A stretch of 38,870 nucleotides of DNA from TWA4 sp034086685 (GTDB taxonomy: Bacteria; Bacillota; Clostridia; Lachnospirales; Lachnospiraceae): NCBI GenBank assembly GCA_034086685.1, contig JAXDZY010000086.1, forward strand, positions 1 to 38,870. The letters are read 5' to 3'. Of this stretch, positions 24,344 to 32,154 are shown piece by piece (within the stretch, counting starts at the first letter, position 1; the number at the start of each line of letters is the position of its first letter). Under the pieces are notes generated by a model. That model saw only the letters and a list, made by a program, of their open reading frames with translations. It did not search any database and had not been told where the DNA came from. The translations under genes and the position numbers were made by a program.

Positions 24344-25447
24344 ATGGCTGGTTTAAAATTAAAACATATTTACAAAAGATATCCCAATGGATTTGAGGCT
24401 GTTAAGGATTTCAACATGGAGATCGAAGATAAGGAATTCATCATTTTCGTAGGTCCTTCAGGTTGTGGTAAATCTACTACACTTCGTATGATCGCAGGTC
24501 TGGAAGAAATCACAGAAGGTGAGCTGTGGATTGGCGATAAGCTTTGCAACGATGTAGAACCCAAGGACAGAGATATTGCAATGGTATTCCAGAACTACGC
24601 TCTGTATCCTCATATGTCAGTTTATGATAATATGGCTTTCGGTCTGAAGTTAAGAAAAGTTCCGAAAGATCAGATTGATAAAGCAGTTAAGAACGCAGCT
24701 AAGATTCTTGGTATTGAACAGTTACTGGATCGTAAACCCAAGGCTCTGTCAGGTGGTCAGAGACAGCGAGTTGCTATGGGACGTGCTATCGTTCGTAGCC
24801 CCAAGGTATTCCTGATGGACGAACCTCTGTCAAACCTGGATGCAAAACTTCGTGTACAGATGCGTATTGAAATTTCCAAGCTGCACAAAGATCTGGGAAC
24901 AACAATCATCTACGTAACACATGACCAGACAGAAGCTATGACACTGGGTACCAGAATCGTAGTTATGAAAGACGGTGTTGTACAGCAGATCGATTCTCCT
25001 CAGAACCTGTACGATCATCCTTACAACAAGTTCGTTGCAGGATTCATGGGTTCACCGCAGATGAACATCCTGAATGCAAAATGCGGCAAGGCAGGCGATC
25101 AGGTTACTCTTACATTCGGCGGCGGTACAATCAAGCTGGATAAAGAAAAATCTGCTATGTTAAAGGATTATGTAGGTAAGGAAGTTTCCTTCGGTATCCG
25201 TCCTGAAGATGTACATGATGACCCTGCATTCATCGCTGAGAACCCTGATATGGTTATCAACGCTACCATCCGTGTATACGAAATGTTAGGTGCTGAAGTA
25301 TATCTGTACTTTGATATTGATGATACTAACGTAACAGCAAGAGTAAAACCTGACACAACAGCAAGACCCGGCAGCCAGGTTAAATTCGCTCTCGATATCA
25401 AGAAGATTCACGTATTCGATAACGAAACAGAGCTGACTATCTTCTAA
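24344..25447 (+). CDS. msmK: ABC transporter ATP-binding protein, UgpC/MsmK (multi-sugar) type
   Basis: The 367-residue ATPase energises carbohydrate importers at the inner face of the membrane. Walker A GPSGCGKST is at 37-45, the Q-loop is VFQNYALYPH, the signature LSGGQRQR precedes Walker B VFLMDEP, and the H-loop is in YVTHDQTEA. The C-terminal part (about 240-367) is the MOP/OB-like regulatory domain with a GIRPEDVHDD segment. No permease or binding protein is next to it, so it probably serves several sugar importers encoded elsewhere, as MsmK/MsmX do. AGAGGAGTATTAAA precedes the ATG. Codon use is more biased than in its neighbours, which fits high expression. Confidence 0.95.
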   Translation: MAGLKLKHIYKRYPNGFEAVKDFNMEIEDKEFIIFVGPSGCGKSTTLRMIAGLEEITEGELWIGDKLCNDVEPKDRDIAMVFQNYALYPHMSVYDNMAFGLKLRKVPKDQIDKAVKNAAKILGIEQLLDRKPKALSGGQRQRVAMGRAIVRSPKVFLMDEPLSNLDAKLRVQMRIEISKLHKDLGTTIIYVTHDQTEAMTLGTRIVVMKDGVVQQIDSPQNLYDHPYNKFVAGFMGSPQMNILNAKCGKAGDQVTLTFGGGTIKLDKEKSAMLKDYVGKEVSFGIRPEDVHDDPAFIAENPDMVINATIRVYEMLGAEVYLYFDIDDTNVTARVKPDTTARPGSQVKFALDIKKIHVFDNETELTIF

Positions 25448-25501
25448 TTGTAAATATAGGACATTTTGAACAGAAAGATGATACTATTCTGAGATGTGAG
25501 A

Positions 25502-25542
25502 GAGGAAATATGGAAAAAATTCATATTTCCTCTTTTTTTTTT
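25502..25542 (+). terminator. Terminator of the msmK-like gene
   Basis: GAGGAAATATG (25502-25512) and CATATTTCCTC (25522-25532) form a perfect 11 bp stem followed by a run of ten T. It separates msmK from the regulator gene. Confidence 0.95.
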
Positions 25543-25641
25543 CCGGATTTTAGAGTATCATATATAATGATGGATAATTTGAATCCAATTGCGAACATTC
25601 AAGCGTTAAAACATCAGAACAACAAAAAGGAGATGTAATTT

Positions 25642-26730
25642 ATGATTTCAAACCAGATTCTTCTGAATACGATTGAAGGACTGAAAGCGATTACCAGAGT
25701 GGATCTCTGTGTATCAGATACGGAGGGAAAGATTCTGGCGTCTACTTTTCAGGATGCAGAAGATTACGAACAGGCTATTGTCAATTTTGTAGAATCTCCT
25801 GCTGACAGCCAGGTTCTTCAGGGATATCAGTTTTTCAAGGTATTCGATGAAAATCAGCTCGAATATGTACTTCTGGCAAGAGGCGCCGGCGATGATGTAT
25901 ATATGATAGGTAAGATGGTGGTATTCCAGATTCAGAACCTGCTGGTTGCATATAAAGAAAGATTTGATAAGGACAACTTTATTAAAAACCTTCTTCTGGA
26001 TAACCTGCTTCTGGTGGATATTTACAATCGTGCAAAGAAGCTCCATATTGATATCAGCGTCAGACGTATCGTATTCGTTATTGAAACACGCAATGAAAAT
26101 GACAGCAATGCTCTGGAGACTGTCAAGAGCCTGTTTGCTGCAAGAAACAAGGACTTTATCACCGCTGTTGATGAAAAGAACATCATTCTGGTGAAGGAAT
26201 TAAAGCCTACGGAAAGTTATGAGGATATGGACAAGACTGCCAAGGTGATTCTTGATATGCTGAATACAGAAGCCATGTCCAAGGTTCACATTGCCTATGG
26301 TACCATTGTTCATGAAATCAAGGAAGTATCACGATCCTATAAGGAAGCAAAGATGGCTCTGGATGTAGGAAAGATTTTCTACAGTGATAAGAATGTTGTT
26401 GCATACAACAATCTGGGTATCGGCCGTCTGATCTATCAGCTTCCCATGTCACTCTGCCGCATGTTTATCAAAGAAATCTTTGACGGCAAGTCACCTGATG
26501 ATCTGGACGAAGAAACTCTTACCACCATTAACAAGTTCTTTGAGAATAACCTGAATGTATCTGAGACTTCCCGTCAGCTGTATATTCACCGTAATACCCT
26601 GGTTTACCGTCTGGATAAGCTGCAGAAGAGCACAGGTCTTGATCTGAGAGTATTTGAAGACGCCATTACATTCAAGATCGCTCTTATGGTTGTGAAATAC
26701 ATGAATTATATGGAAACGCTGAATAATTAG
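25642..26730 (+). CDS. CdaR/PucR-type transcriptional regulator
   Basis: The 362-residue protein has the architecture of the CdaR/PucR regulators. The N-terminal ligand region (about 1-105) resembles the sugar-diacid recognition domain. A GGDEF-like middle domain (about 130-260) follows, then a C-terminal helix-turn-helix of the PucR type, at about 305-350, with LNVSETSRQLYIHRNTLVYRL in two helices. It is expected to act as a DNA-binding regulator in the cytoplasm. AAGGAGATG precedes the ATG and a TATAAT stands at 25563-25568. It is separate from msmK because of the terminator, but being next to a sugar-import ATPase suggests a carbon-source signal. Confidence 0.85.
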   Translation: MISNQILLNTIEGLKAITRVDLCVSDTEGKILASTFQDAEDYEQAIVNFVESPADSQVLQGYQFFKVFDENQLEYVLLARGAGDDVYMIGKMVVFQIQNLLVAYKERFDKDNFIKNLLLDNLLLVDIYNRAKKLHIDISVRRIVFVIETRNENDSNALETVKSLFAARNKDFITAVDEKNIILVKELKPTESYEDMDKTAKVILDMLNTEAMSKVHIAYGTIVHEIKEVSRSYKEAKMALDVGKIFYSDKNVVAYNNLGIGRLIYQLPMSLCRMFIKEIFDGKSPDDLDEETLTTINKFFENNLNVSETSRQLYIHRNTLVYRLDKLQKSTGLDLRVFEDAITFKIALMVVKYMNYMETLNN

Positions 26731-26818
26731 TGTGATTAATCTGATCAACGAACTGTTTCATACAGGTATTTCCGAGCTGTTTTCGTACAGATGCAGAACT
26801 GAATATGGAAATGACATG

Positions 26819-26848
26819 CTGCCGGAGCTGCTGCCCCGGCAGTTTTTT
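26819..26848 (+). terminator. Terminator after the CdaR-like gene
   Basis: CTGCCGG (26819-26825) pairs with CCGGCAG (26836-26842), followed by TTTTTT. It closes the regulator transcript about 90 bp after its stop. Confidence 0.9.
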
Positions 26849-26919
26849 GTCTGACTGCAGGTAAAGGAAAAAAATCGTAAAAAGAACCATGAAATTTTTG
26901 TGAAATCGAACATAAGTTC

Positions 26920-26948
26920 TTGATTTATACAGCGATTTGTGGTACACT
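26920..26948 (+). promoter_or_regulatory. Sigma-A promoter of the S41 protease gene
   Basis: TTGATT (26920-26925), a 17 bp spacer and TACACT (26943-26948). Transcription would start near 26955, ahead of the small upstream ORF. Confidence 0.65.
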
Positions 26949-26990
26949 GATGCATGTATCAGTGTAAGAAGAGATGGAGGTTCATAAGAG

Positions 26991-27041
26991 ATGATGCTTG
27001 AATTTCCGGAAGGGAGTGCAGATAAAGGATGGCTGGGATAG
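26991..27041 (+). CDS. Small upstream ORF overlapping the S41 protease start
   Basis: An ATG at 26991, 12-13 bp after GGAGG (26977-26981), opens a 16-codon frame ending with TAG at 27039-27041. The protease ATG at 27029 lies inside it in another frame, so ribosomes ending here could restart on the protease gene. The peptide itself is not recognised. Only the arrangement supports it, so it may be a leader peptide or chance. Confidence 0.4.
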   Translation: MMLEFPEGSADKGWLG

Positions 27042-28480
27042 ATGAACAGGGACGTCGTGATATTCATGATTTTGGTGAAGGTGATGCGAATGGCAACAGC
27101 TATAATTATGGATGGCTGAAGGGAGAAACATCGGAAAGAGAAAGCAGCTGCGGAAGTACCGGAGGGAATTACTGTGAGACAGGAAGCGGTGATGAAGGTT
27201 CCGGCGACAGTTACCGTGAACAGGATGCAGCAGGCTTAAGACAGCAGGGTCCGGCAGGAGGAAAAAGGCGGAAGAATCAGAGAAAGCCGGGAAGTACCGG
27301 TAAAGGGATTGTGATCGGGATGCTGATCATACTGATTCCGGTTCTTGCTCTGGTCGGCGTGGGAGCCTGGATGCTGGGAGCTTCGGGAAACCGGATCGCA
27401 GTCATTTCCGACAGTGATGTCGATATGTCAGAGATTGAAGCAAAGCTTGGTCTGATTCAGAGTGTGATTGATTCCGGTTTCCTGTTTGATTATGATCAGG
27501 AGGAGCTTGTGGAGAATATGTACGCGGGCTATGTGGAAGGACTTGGAGATCCTTATACCTGTTATTATACGGCAGATGAGTATAAAGATATGATGGAGTC
27601 CAGTGAAGGCACTTATTACGGAATCGGTGTGATGATTTCTCAGGAAGTGGATACAGGACGTGTTTATGTGATTCGTGTATTTTCAGGAAGCCCTGCTGAA
27701 GAAGCCGGTATGCAGGCCGGAGACATTATTGCCGAGGTTGAGGGTAAGGAAGTGACCGGTATTGATCTTAATGAGGTTGTCGCCGCAATAAAAGGTGCGG
27801 AAGGAACTACGGCGGAAGTAAAGATCTATCGGGAAAGCGAACAGAAAGAGCTGACGCTTGATGTGGAACGGCGGCAGGTTGATGTGGATACAGTATATTA
27901 CAGGATGCTGGATAACAGAATCGGATATCTGGAACTGACGGAGTTTGATTCAGTTTCAACAGATCAGTTCTCGGAAGCCCTTGAAGACCTGGAATCACAG
28001 GGGATGGAAGCTTTGATTCTTGATCTGCGCAACAATCCGGGCGGTCTGCTCGATGTGGCGGTTTCCATTGCAGATGAGCTGATCGATACAGGTACGGTTG
28101 TTTCAATCCGCGATAAGGCAGGCAATGAAGAAACTTATGCTGCGGAAGAAACAGGTTCGCTGGGTATTCCTCTGGCGGTTCTGGTCAACGGAGATTCTGC
28201 CAGTGCATCGGAAGTGCTTTCCGGATGTATCCGGGATTACGGTGTGGGAACACTTGTGGGAACACAGACATTTGGCAAGGGAATTGTTCAGAACATCATT
28301 CCTTTTTCCGATGGAACAGCCATGAAGATTACTACAGCTCATTATTACACACCTGACGGCAGTGATATTCACGGTACAGGCATTACACCTGATCTTGTGG
28401 TGGAGGATGACAAGGCAACTGAGGATGTGGATGAGCAGCTGGAAGCAGCCATAGCAGTACTGACAGGCGATCAGCAGTAG
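27029..28480 (+). CDS. S41 family carboxy-terminal processing protease (CtpA-like)
   Basis: The 483-residue protein has an unusual hydrophilic cytoplasmic segment of about 92 residues rich in Gly, Ser and charged residues. One membrane helix (93-117) follows, then an extracytoplasmic protease. A PDZ domain (about 195-285, with GIGVMIS and SPAEEAGMQAGDII) precedes the catalytic core. By the Prc spacing the catalytic serine is Ser392 in GDSASASE, the lysine is Lys417 in FGKG and the glutamine is Gln421. Ctp proteases cleave exported or cell-wall proteins near the C-terminus. The start has only a weak AAAGG site directly before ATG and overlaps a small upstream ORF, so translational coupling is likely. 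Confidence 0.92.
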   Translation: MAGIDEQGRRDIHDFGEGDANGNSYNYGWLKGETSERESSCGSTGGNYCETGSGDEGSGDSYREQDAAGLRQQGPAGGKRRKNQRKPGSTGKGIVIGMLIILIPVLALVGVGAWMLGASGNRIAVISDSDVDMSEIEAKLGLIQSVIDSGFLFDYDQEELVENMYAGYVEGLGDPYTCYYTADEYKDMMESSEGTYYGIGVMISQEVDTGRVYVIRVFSGSPAEEAGMQAGDIIAEVEGKEVTGIDLNEVVAAIKGAEGTTAEVKIYRESEQKELTLDVERRQVDVDTVYYRMLDNRIGYLELTEFDSVSTDQFSEALEDLESQGMEALILDLRNNPGGLLDVAVSIADELIDTGTVVSIRDKAGNEETYAAEETGSLGIPLAVLVNGDSASASEVLSGCIRDYGVGTLVGTQTFGKGIVQNIIPFSDGTAMKITTAHYYTPDGSDIHGTGITPDLVVEDDKATEDVDEQLEAAIAVLTGDQQ

Positions 28481-28516
28481 GCGTTGGATAACTGCTGTTT
28501 TGTCAGTAAGTGGATG

Positions 28517-28549
28517 GTACAGGACAGACAAAATCTGTCCTGTACTTTT
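28517..28549 (+). terminator. Terminator of the S41 protease gene
   Basis: GTACAGGACAGA (28517-28528) and TCTGTCCTGTAC (28534-28545) form a perfect 12 bp stem with a 5 nt loop, followed by TTTTAT. The rest of 28550-28801 holds the asnA promoter and a leader with no gene. Confidence 0.9.
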
Positions 28550-28645
28550 ATCAGAAATATTCCGGCCGGTGCTGCATGTTTTTCATGGTAAGGCCCGGGA
28601 AGAGGATATTTTCGGTGGGAAATTTACTTTATGGAACGGTAATTA

Positions 28646-28674
28646 TTGACGAATGGAAGATTGTTTTTTATAAT
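28646..28674 (+). promoter_or_regulatory. asnA: Sigma-A promoter of asnA
   Basis: TTGACG (28646-28651), a 17 bp spacer and TATAAT (28669-28674). The leader to the ATG at 28802 is about 120 nt; I found no T-box signature in it. Confidence 0.85.
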
Positions 28675-28801
28675 TGACTGTATTGTATATAAGAGTAGAT
28701 TTTCCTTTTGGTAAACAGATTGCTGTTCTGGCTGCCGTACATTTATGGTATATTTTCAGGATGTCAATCTGCCTGCCGGGAAATGGTTACAGGAGGAAAC
28801 A

Positions 28802-29809
28802 ATGAGTAAAACAAAAATCCCCGATACATATTTTTCCATGCTCAGTCTTTATGAAACACAGGAAGCGATTGGAACAATCAAGAATATTTTTGAAAAAAAG
28901 CTGTGTATGGCACTTCAGCTGAAGCGGGTTACGGCGCCTCTGATTGTGGATCCGGCAACCGGGCTGAATGATGATCTGAACGGAGTGGAACGTCCGGTCA
29001 GCTTTGATATTCCTGCCATCAATACGGATGCACAGGTGGTTCAGTCACTGGCCAAGTGGAAGCGCATGGCTCTGCATCATTATGATTTTCCCATGGGCAA
29101 AGGACTGGTGGCTGATATGAATGCCATCCGCAGAGATGAAGAACTGGATAATCTTCATTCAATTTATGTGGATCAGTGGGACTGGGAAAAAATTATCAGA
29201 AAAGAAAACCGCAATCTGGATTATCTTCAGGACACGGTAAAGCGCATTGTCAATGTAATCTGCAATACGCTGGACGAAGTACGCTATCATTTTGAGAATC
29301 TGACAACGGAACTGTGCAGAGACGTAACATTTATTACAGCTCCCCAGCTGGCAGAGCTTTATCCGGACAAGACTCCCAGGGAACGGGAAGATCTCTTCAC
29401 CAAAGAACATAAAACGGTGTTTATTATGCAGATCGGTGATGTGATGCCCAATGGAGAACGTCATGACGGAAGAGCACCGGATTATGATGACTGGAAGTTG
29501 AATGGAGACCTTCTTTTCTGGCATGATGTGCTGGGATGTGCGCTGGAGATTTCATCCATGGGAATCCGTGTAGACTCAAAATCTCTGGACGAGCAGCTGA
29601 CCAAAGCCGGATGTGATGACCGCAGAAACCTTCCTTTTCATAAAATGCTGTTGAATGATAAGCTGCCTTATACCATCGGCGGTGGTATCGGTCAGTCGCG
29701 TTTGTGTATGCTGCTGCTGGGTAAGGCTCATATCGGCGAAGTTCAGGCTTCTGTATGGGATGAGGAAACTGTCAAGGCATGCAGGATGGCCAGAGTAGAG
29801 CTGCTGTAA
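28802..29809 (+). CDS. asnA: Aspartate-ammonia ligase AsnA
   Basis: The 335-residue enzyme makes asparagine from aspartate, ammonia and ATP in the cytoplasm and is related to class II aminoacyl-tRNA synthetases. Family segments are visible: VTAPLIVDPATGLND near 40, RPVSFDI, KWKRMALHHY around 88-97, the GLVADMNAIRRDE segment, the VYVDQWDWE segment and the final GGGIGQSRLCM motif, the class II motif 3 region. The ATG at 28802 has a CAGGAGGAAAC site; an earlier in-frame ATG has none. The gene has its own strong promoter and terminator. Confidence 0.97.
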   Translation: MSKTKIPDTYFSMLSLYETQEAIGTIKNIFEKKLCMALQLKRVTAPLIVDPATGLNDDLNGVERPVSFDIPAINTDAQVVQSLAKWKRMALHHYDFPMGKGLVADMNAIRRDEELDNLHSIYVDQWDWEKIIRKENRNLDYLQDTVKRIVNVICNTLDEVRYHFENLTTELCRDVTFITAPQLAELYPDKTPREREDLFTKEHKTVFIMQIGDVMPNGERHDGRAPDYDDWKLNGDLLFWHDVLGCALEISSMGIRVDSKSLDEQLTKAGCDDRRNLPFHKMLLNDKLPYTIGGGIGQSRLCMLLLGKAHIGEVQASVWDEETVKACRMARVELL

Positions 29810-29907
29810 GACAAAATCTGAAATGCAGGAGCTTTTTGCTGTGATATTTCCGCAAATGCTTTTTCAATCTGTCTGAGAATAAAGGAATATTTTTTTATAA
29901 CTATTTC

Positions 29908-29931
29908 AGCCGCCCTAAAGGGCGGCTTTTT
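29908..29931 (+). terminator. Terminator of asnA
   Basis: AGCCGCCC (29908-29915), loop TAAA, and GGGCGGCT (29920-29927) followed by TTTTT. It is a strong GC-rich stem about 100 bp after the asnA stop. Confidence 0.95.
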
Positions 29932-29998
29932 CTGCTTTGTGAATTACGGGTGCCAGAAAGGAATGATTAATGAAAACTCAGGAAATTTGCAATAATAC

Positions 29999-30027
29999 TT
30001 GTATCAGAACATAGATTCTGATATAAT
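29999..30027 (+). promoter_or_regulatory. uvrB: Sigma-A promoter of uvrB-uvrA
   Basis: TTGTAT (29999-30004), a 17 bp spacer and TATAAT (30022-30027). The spacer contains an inverted repeat ATCAGAA/TTCTGAT (30003-30022), and a LexA-like box lies just beyond the -10. Confidence 0.75.
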
Positions 30028-30040
30028 ACAGATACTTTGA

Positions 30041-30052
30041 GAACAAATGTTT
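30041..30052 (+). promoter_or_regulatory. Probable LexA/DinR (SOS) box
   Basis: GAAC-AAAT-GTTT matches the Gram-positive LexA box core GAAC-N4-GTTY. It sits about 13 bp after the -10 box, where a bound repressor would block transcription start. SOS control of uvrB/uvrA is common in Firmicutes. Confidence 0.65.
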
Positions 30053-30081
30053 TGTTATAGATTCATAAAGGAGGAACTTTC

Positions 30082-32058
30082 ATGGATCATTTTGAACTGG
30101 TGTCAGAATACAAACCCACCGGCGATCAGCCCCAGGCAATCGATGCTCTGGTCAGAGGGTTCAAAGAAGGCAATCAATTTCAGACTTTACTGGGAGTTAC
30201 AGGGTCGGGCAAAACGTTTACCATGGCTAATGTAATTGAGCAGTTGAATAAACCCACTCTGATCATAGCCCACAATAAGACTCTGGCTGCGCAGTTATAC
30301 GGAGAATTTAAAGAATTTTTCCCGGAGAATGCGGTGGAATATTTTGTGTCATACTATGATTATTATCAGCCGGAGGCTTATGTGCCTTCTACAGATACTT
30401 ATATAGAGAAGGATTCAGCAATTAATGAAGAGATCGATAAACTGCGTCATTCCGCGACGGCAGCGCTGTCTGAGAGGAAGGATGTTATTATTGTGGCATC
30501 CGTATCCTGTATTTACGGTCTTGGTTCTCCTGTGGATTATAAGAATCTGGTGATTTCTCTGCGGCCGGGTATGGAAAGGGACCGTGATGAGATTATCGAC
30601 CGTCTGATTGCCATTCAGTATACACGCAATGATATGGATTTTCACCGGGCTACGTTCCGGGTCCGCGGAGATGTACTGGAAGTATATCTGGCAGCGGCTA
30701 CAGATCAGGCAATCCGCATTGAATTTTTCGGGGATGAGATAGACCGGATTGTAGAGATTGATGTGATTACCGGTGAGATTAAAGCAGAGTTGAGTCATAT
30801 TGCGATTTTTCCTGCTTCCCATTATGTAGTGCCGAAAGAACAGATTGAAAAAGCGGCGCTGGCCATTGAAGAAGAGATGCAGGAGCGGGCCGCATGGTTT
30901 CGCAGTGAAGATAAACTGCTGGAGGCTCAGCGGATTACAGAGAGAACCAATTATGATGTGGAGATGCTGAGGGAGACCGGATTCTGCAGCGGGATTGAGA
31001 ATTATTCCAGACATCTGACCGGGCTGGAACCGGGAACTCCTCCGTATACACTTCTGGATTATTTTCCGGAAGAATTTCTGATCATTGTGGACGAGTCACA
31101 TATTACCATACCGCAGGTGCGGGGGATGTATGCCGGCGACCGATCCCGGAAACAGACTCTGGTGGATTACGGATTCCGACTGCCGTCTGCTCTTGATAAC
31201 CGTCCTCTGGAATTTTCCGAGTTTGAGTCTCATATTGACCAGATGATGTTTGTTTCTGCTACTCCCAACGTTTATGAGGATACGCATGAGCTGATGCGGG
31301 TGGAGCAGATCATCCGTCCCACGGGTCTGCTGGATCCCAAAATTGAAGTATGTCCGGTAGAAGGGCAGATTGATGATCTGATCGGGCGTATCCGTCTGGA
31401 AGTGGAGAAAAAATATAAGGTGCTGGTGACTACGCTGACCAAACGGATGGCAGAAGATCTGACTTCTTATATGAAGGAGGTGGGAATACGTGTCCGCTAC
31501 CTGCACTCTGATATTGATACACTGGAGCGCTCAGAGATTATCCGCGATATGCGTCTTGATGTATTTGATGTTCTGGTGGGAATCAACCTGCTGAGAGAAG
31601 GTCTGGATATTCCGGAGATCAGCATGGTGGCTATTCTGGATGCGGATAAGGAAGGATTCCTTCGTTCACGGACTTCTCTGATTCAGACCATCGGGCGTGC
31701 CGCCCGCAATGCGGATGGACATGTGGTGATGTATGCAGACACGATCACAGATTCCATGAGGGAAGCCATTGAGGAAACGAATCGGAGGCGGGCAATTCAG
31801 GAAGCCTACAATGAGGAGCATGGAATTACGCCACAGACGATTCATAAGGCTGTCCGTGATCTGATCCGGATTTCGAAGGAAGCGGTACCGGGCCGGAAAA
31901 CTCTGGATAAAGATCCGGAGTCAATGGATCGTAAAGAGCTGCAGAAGCTGATTTCACAGATTAAGAAGAAGATGACGCAGGCTGCTGCGGAATTGAATTT
32001 TGAGGAGGCTGCCCAGCTGCGTGACAGGATGCTTGAACTGAAAGGCTACCTGGATTAA
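30082..32058 (+). CDS. uvrB: Excinuclease ABC subunit B
   Basis: UvrB is the central DNA damage-verification helicase of nucleotide excision repair. The 658-residue length is usual. Walker A GVTGSGKT is at 38-45, the damage-probing beta-hairpin region YDYYQPEAYVP follows near 94, Walker B DESH is near residue 338, and the late helicase motif QTIGRAARN is near 535. A UVR domain that contacts UvrA/UvrC closes the protein (about 620-655). AAAGGAGGAAC precedes the ATG. uvrA follows 96 bp later with no terminator between them, so both are probably on one SOS-controlled transcript. Confidence 0.98.
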   Translation: MDHFELVSEYKPTGDQPQAIDALVRGFKEGNQFQTLLGVTGSGKTFTMANVIEQLNKPTLIIAHNKTLAAQLYGEFKEFFPENAVEYFVSYYDYYQPEAYVPSTDTYIEKDSAINEEIDKLRHSATAALSERKDVIIVASVSCIYGLGSPVDYKNLVISLRPGMERDRDEIIDRLIAIQYTRNDMDFHRATFRVRGDVLEVYLAAATDQAIRIEFFGDEIDRIVEIDVITGEIKAELSHIAIFPASHYVVPKEQIEKAALAIEEEMQERAAWFRSEDKLLEAQRITERTNYDVEMLRETGFCSGIENYSRHLTGLEPGTPPYTLLDYFPEEFLIIVDESHITIPQVRGMYAGDRSRKQTLVDYGFRLPSALDNRPLEFSEFESHIDQMMFVSATPNVYEDTHELMRVEQIIRPTGLLDPKIEVCPVEGQIDDLIGRIRLEVEKKYKVLVTTLTKRMAEDLTSYMKEVGIRVRYLHSDIDTLERSEIIRDMRLDVFDVLVGINLLREGLDIPEISMVAILDADKEGFLRSRTSLIQTIGRAARNADGHVVMYADTITDSMREAIEETNRRRAIQEAYNEEHGITPQTIHKAVRDLIRISKEAVPGRKTLDKDPESMDRKELQKLISQIKKKMTQAAAELNFEEAAQLRDRMLELKGYLD

Positions 32059-32154
32059 CGGCTGTTTTGTACAGATGGCAGTATGAAATAACTGTTCAGA
32101 GTCAGATGGATTTGAACAGATACAAAATAAAAAGGAAAAACAGGGATAGCAGTT

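Noticed and set aside
28675..28801. T-box riboswitch before asnA
   Set aside because: The leader is only about 120 nt and lacks the conserved T-box sequence and terminator/antiterminator pair.
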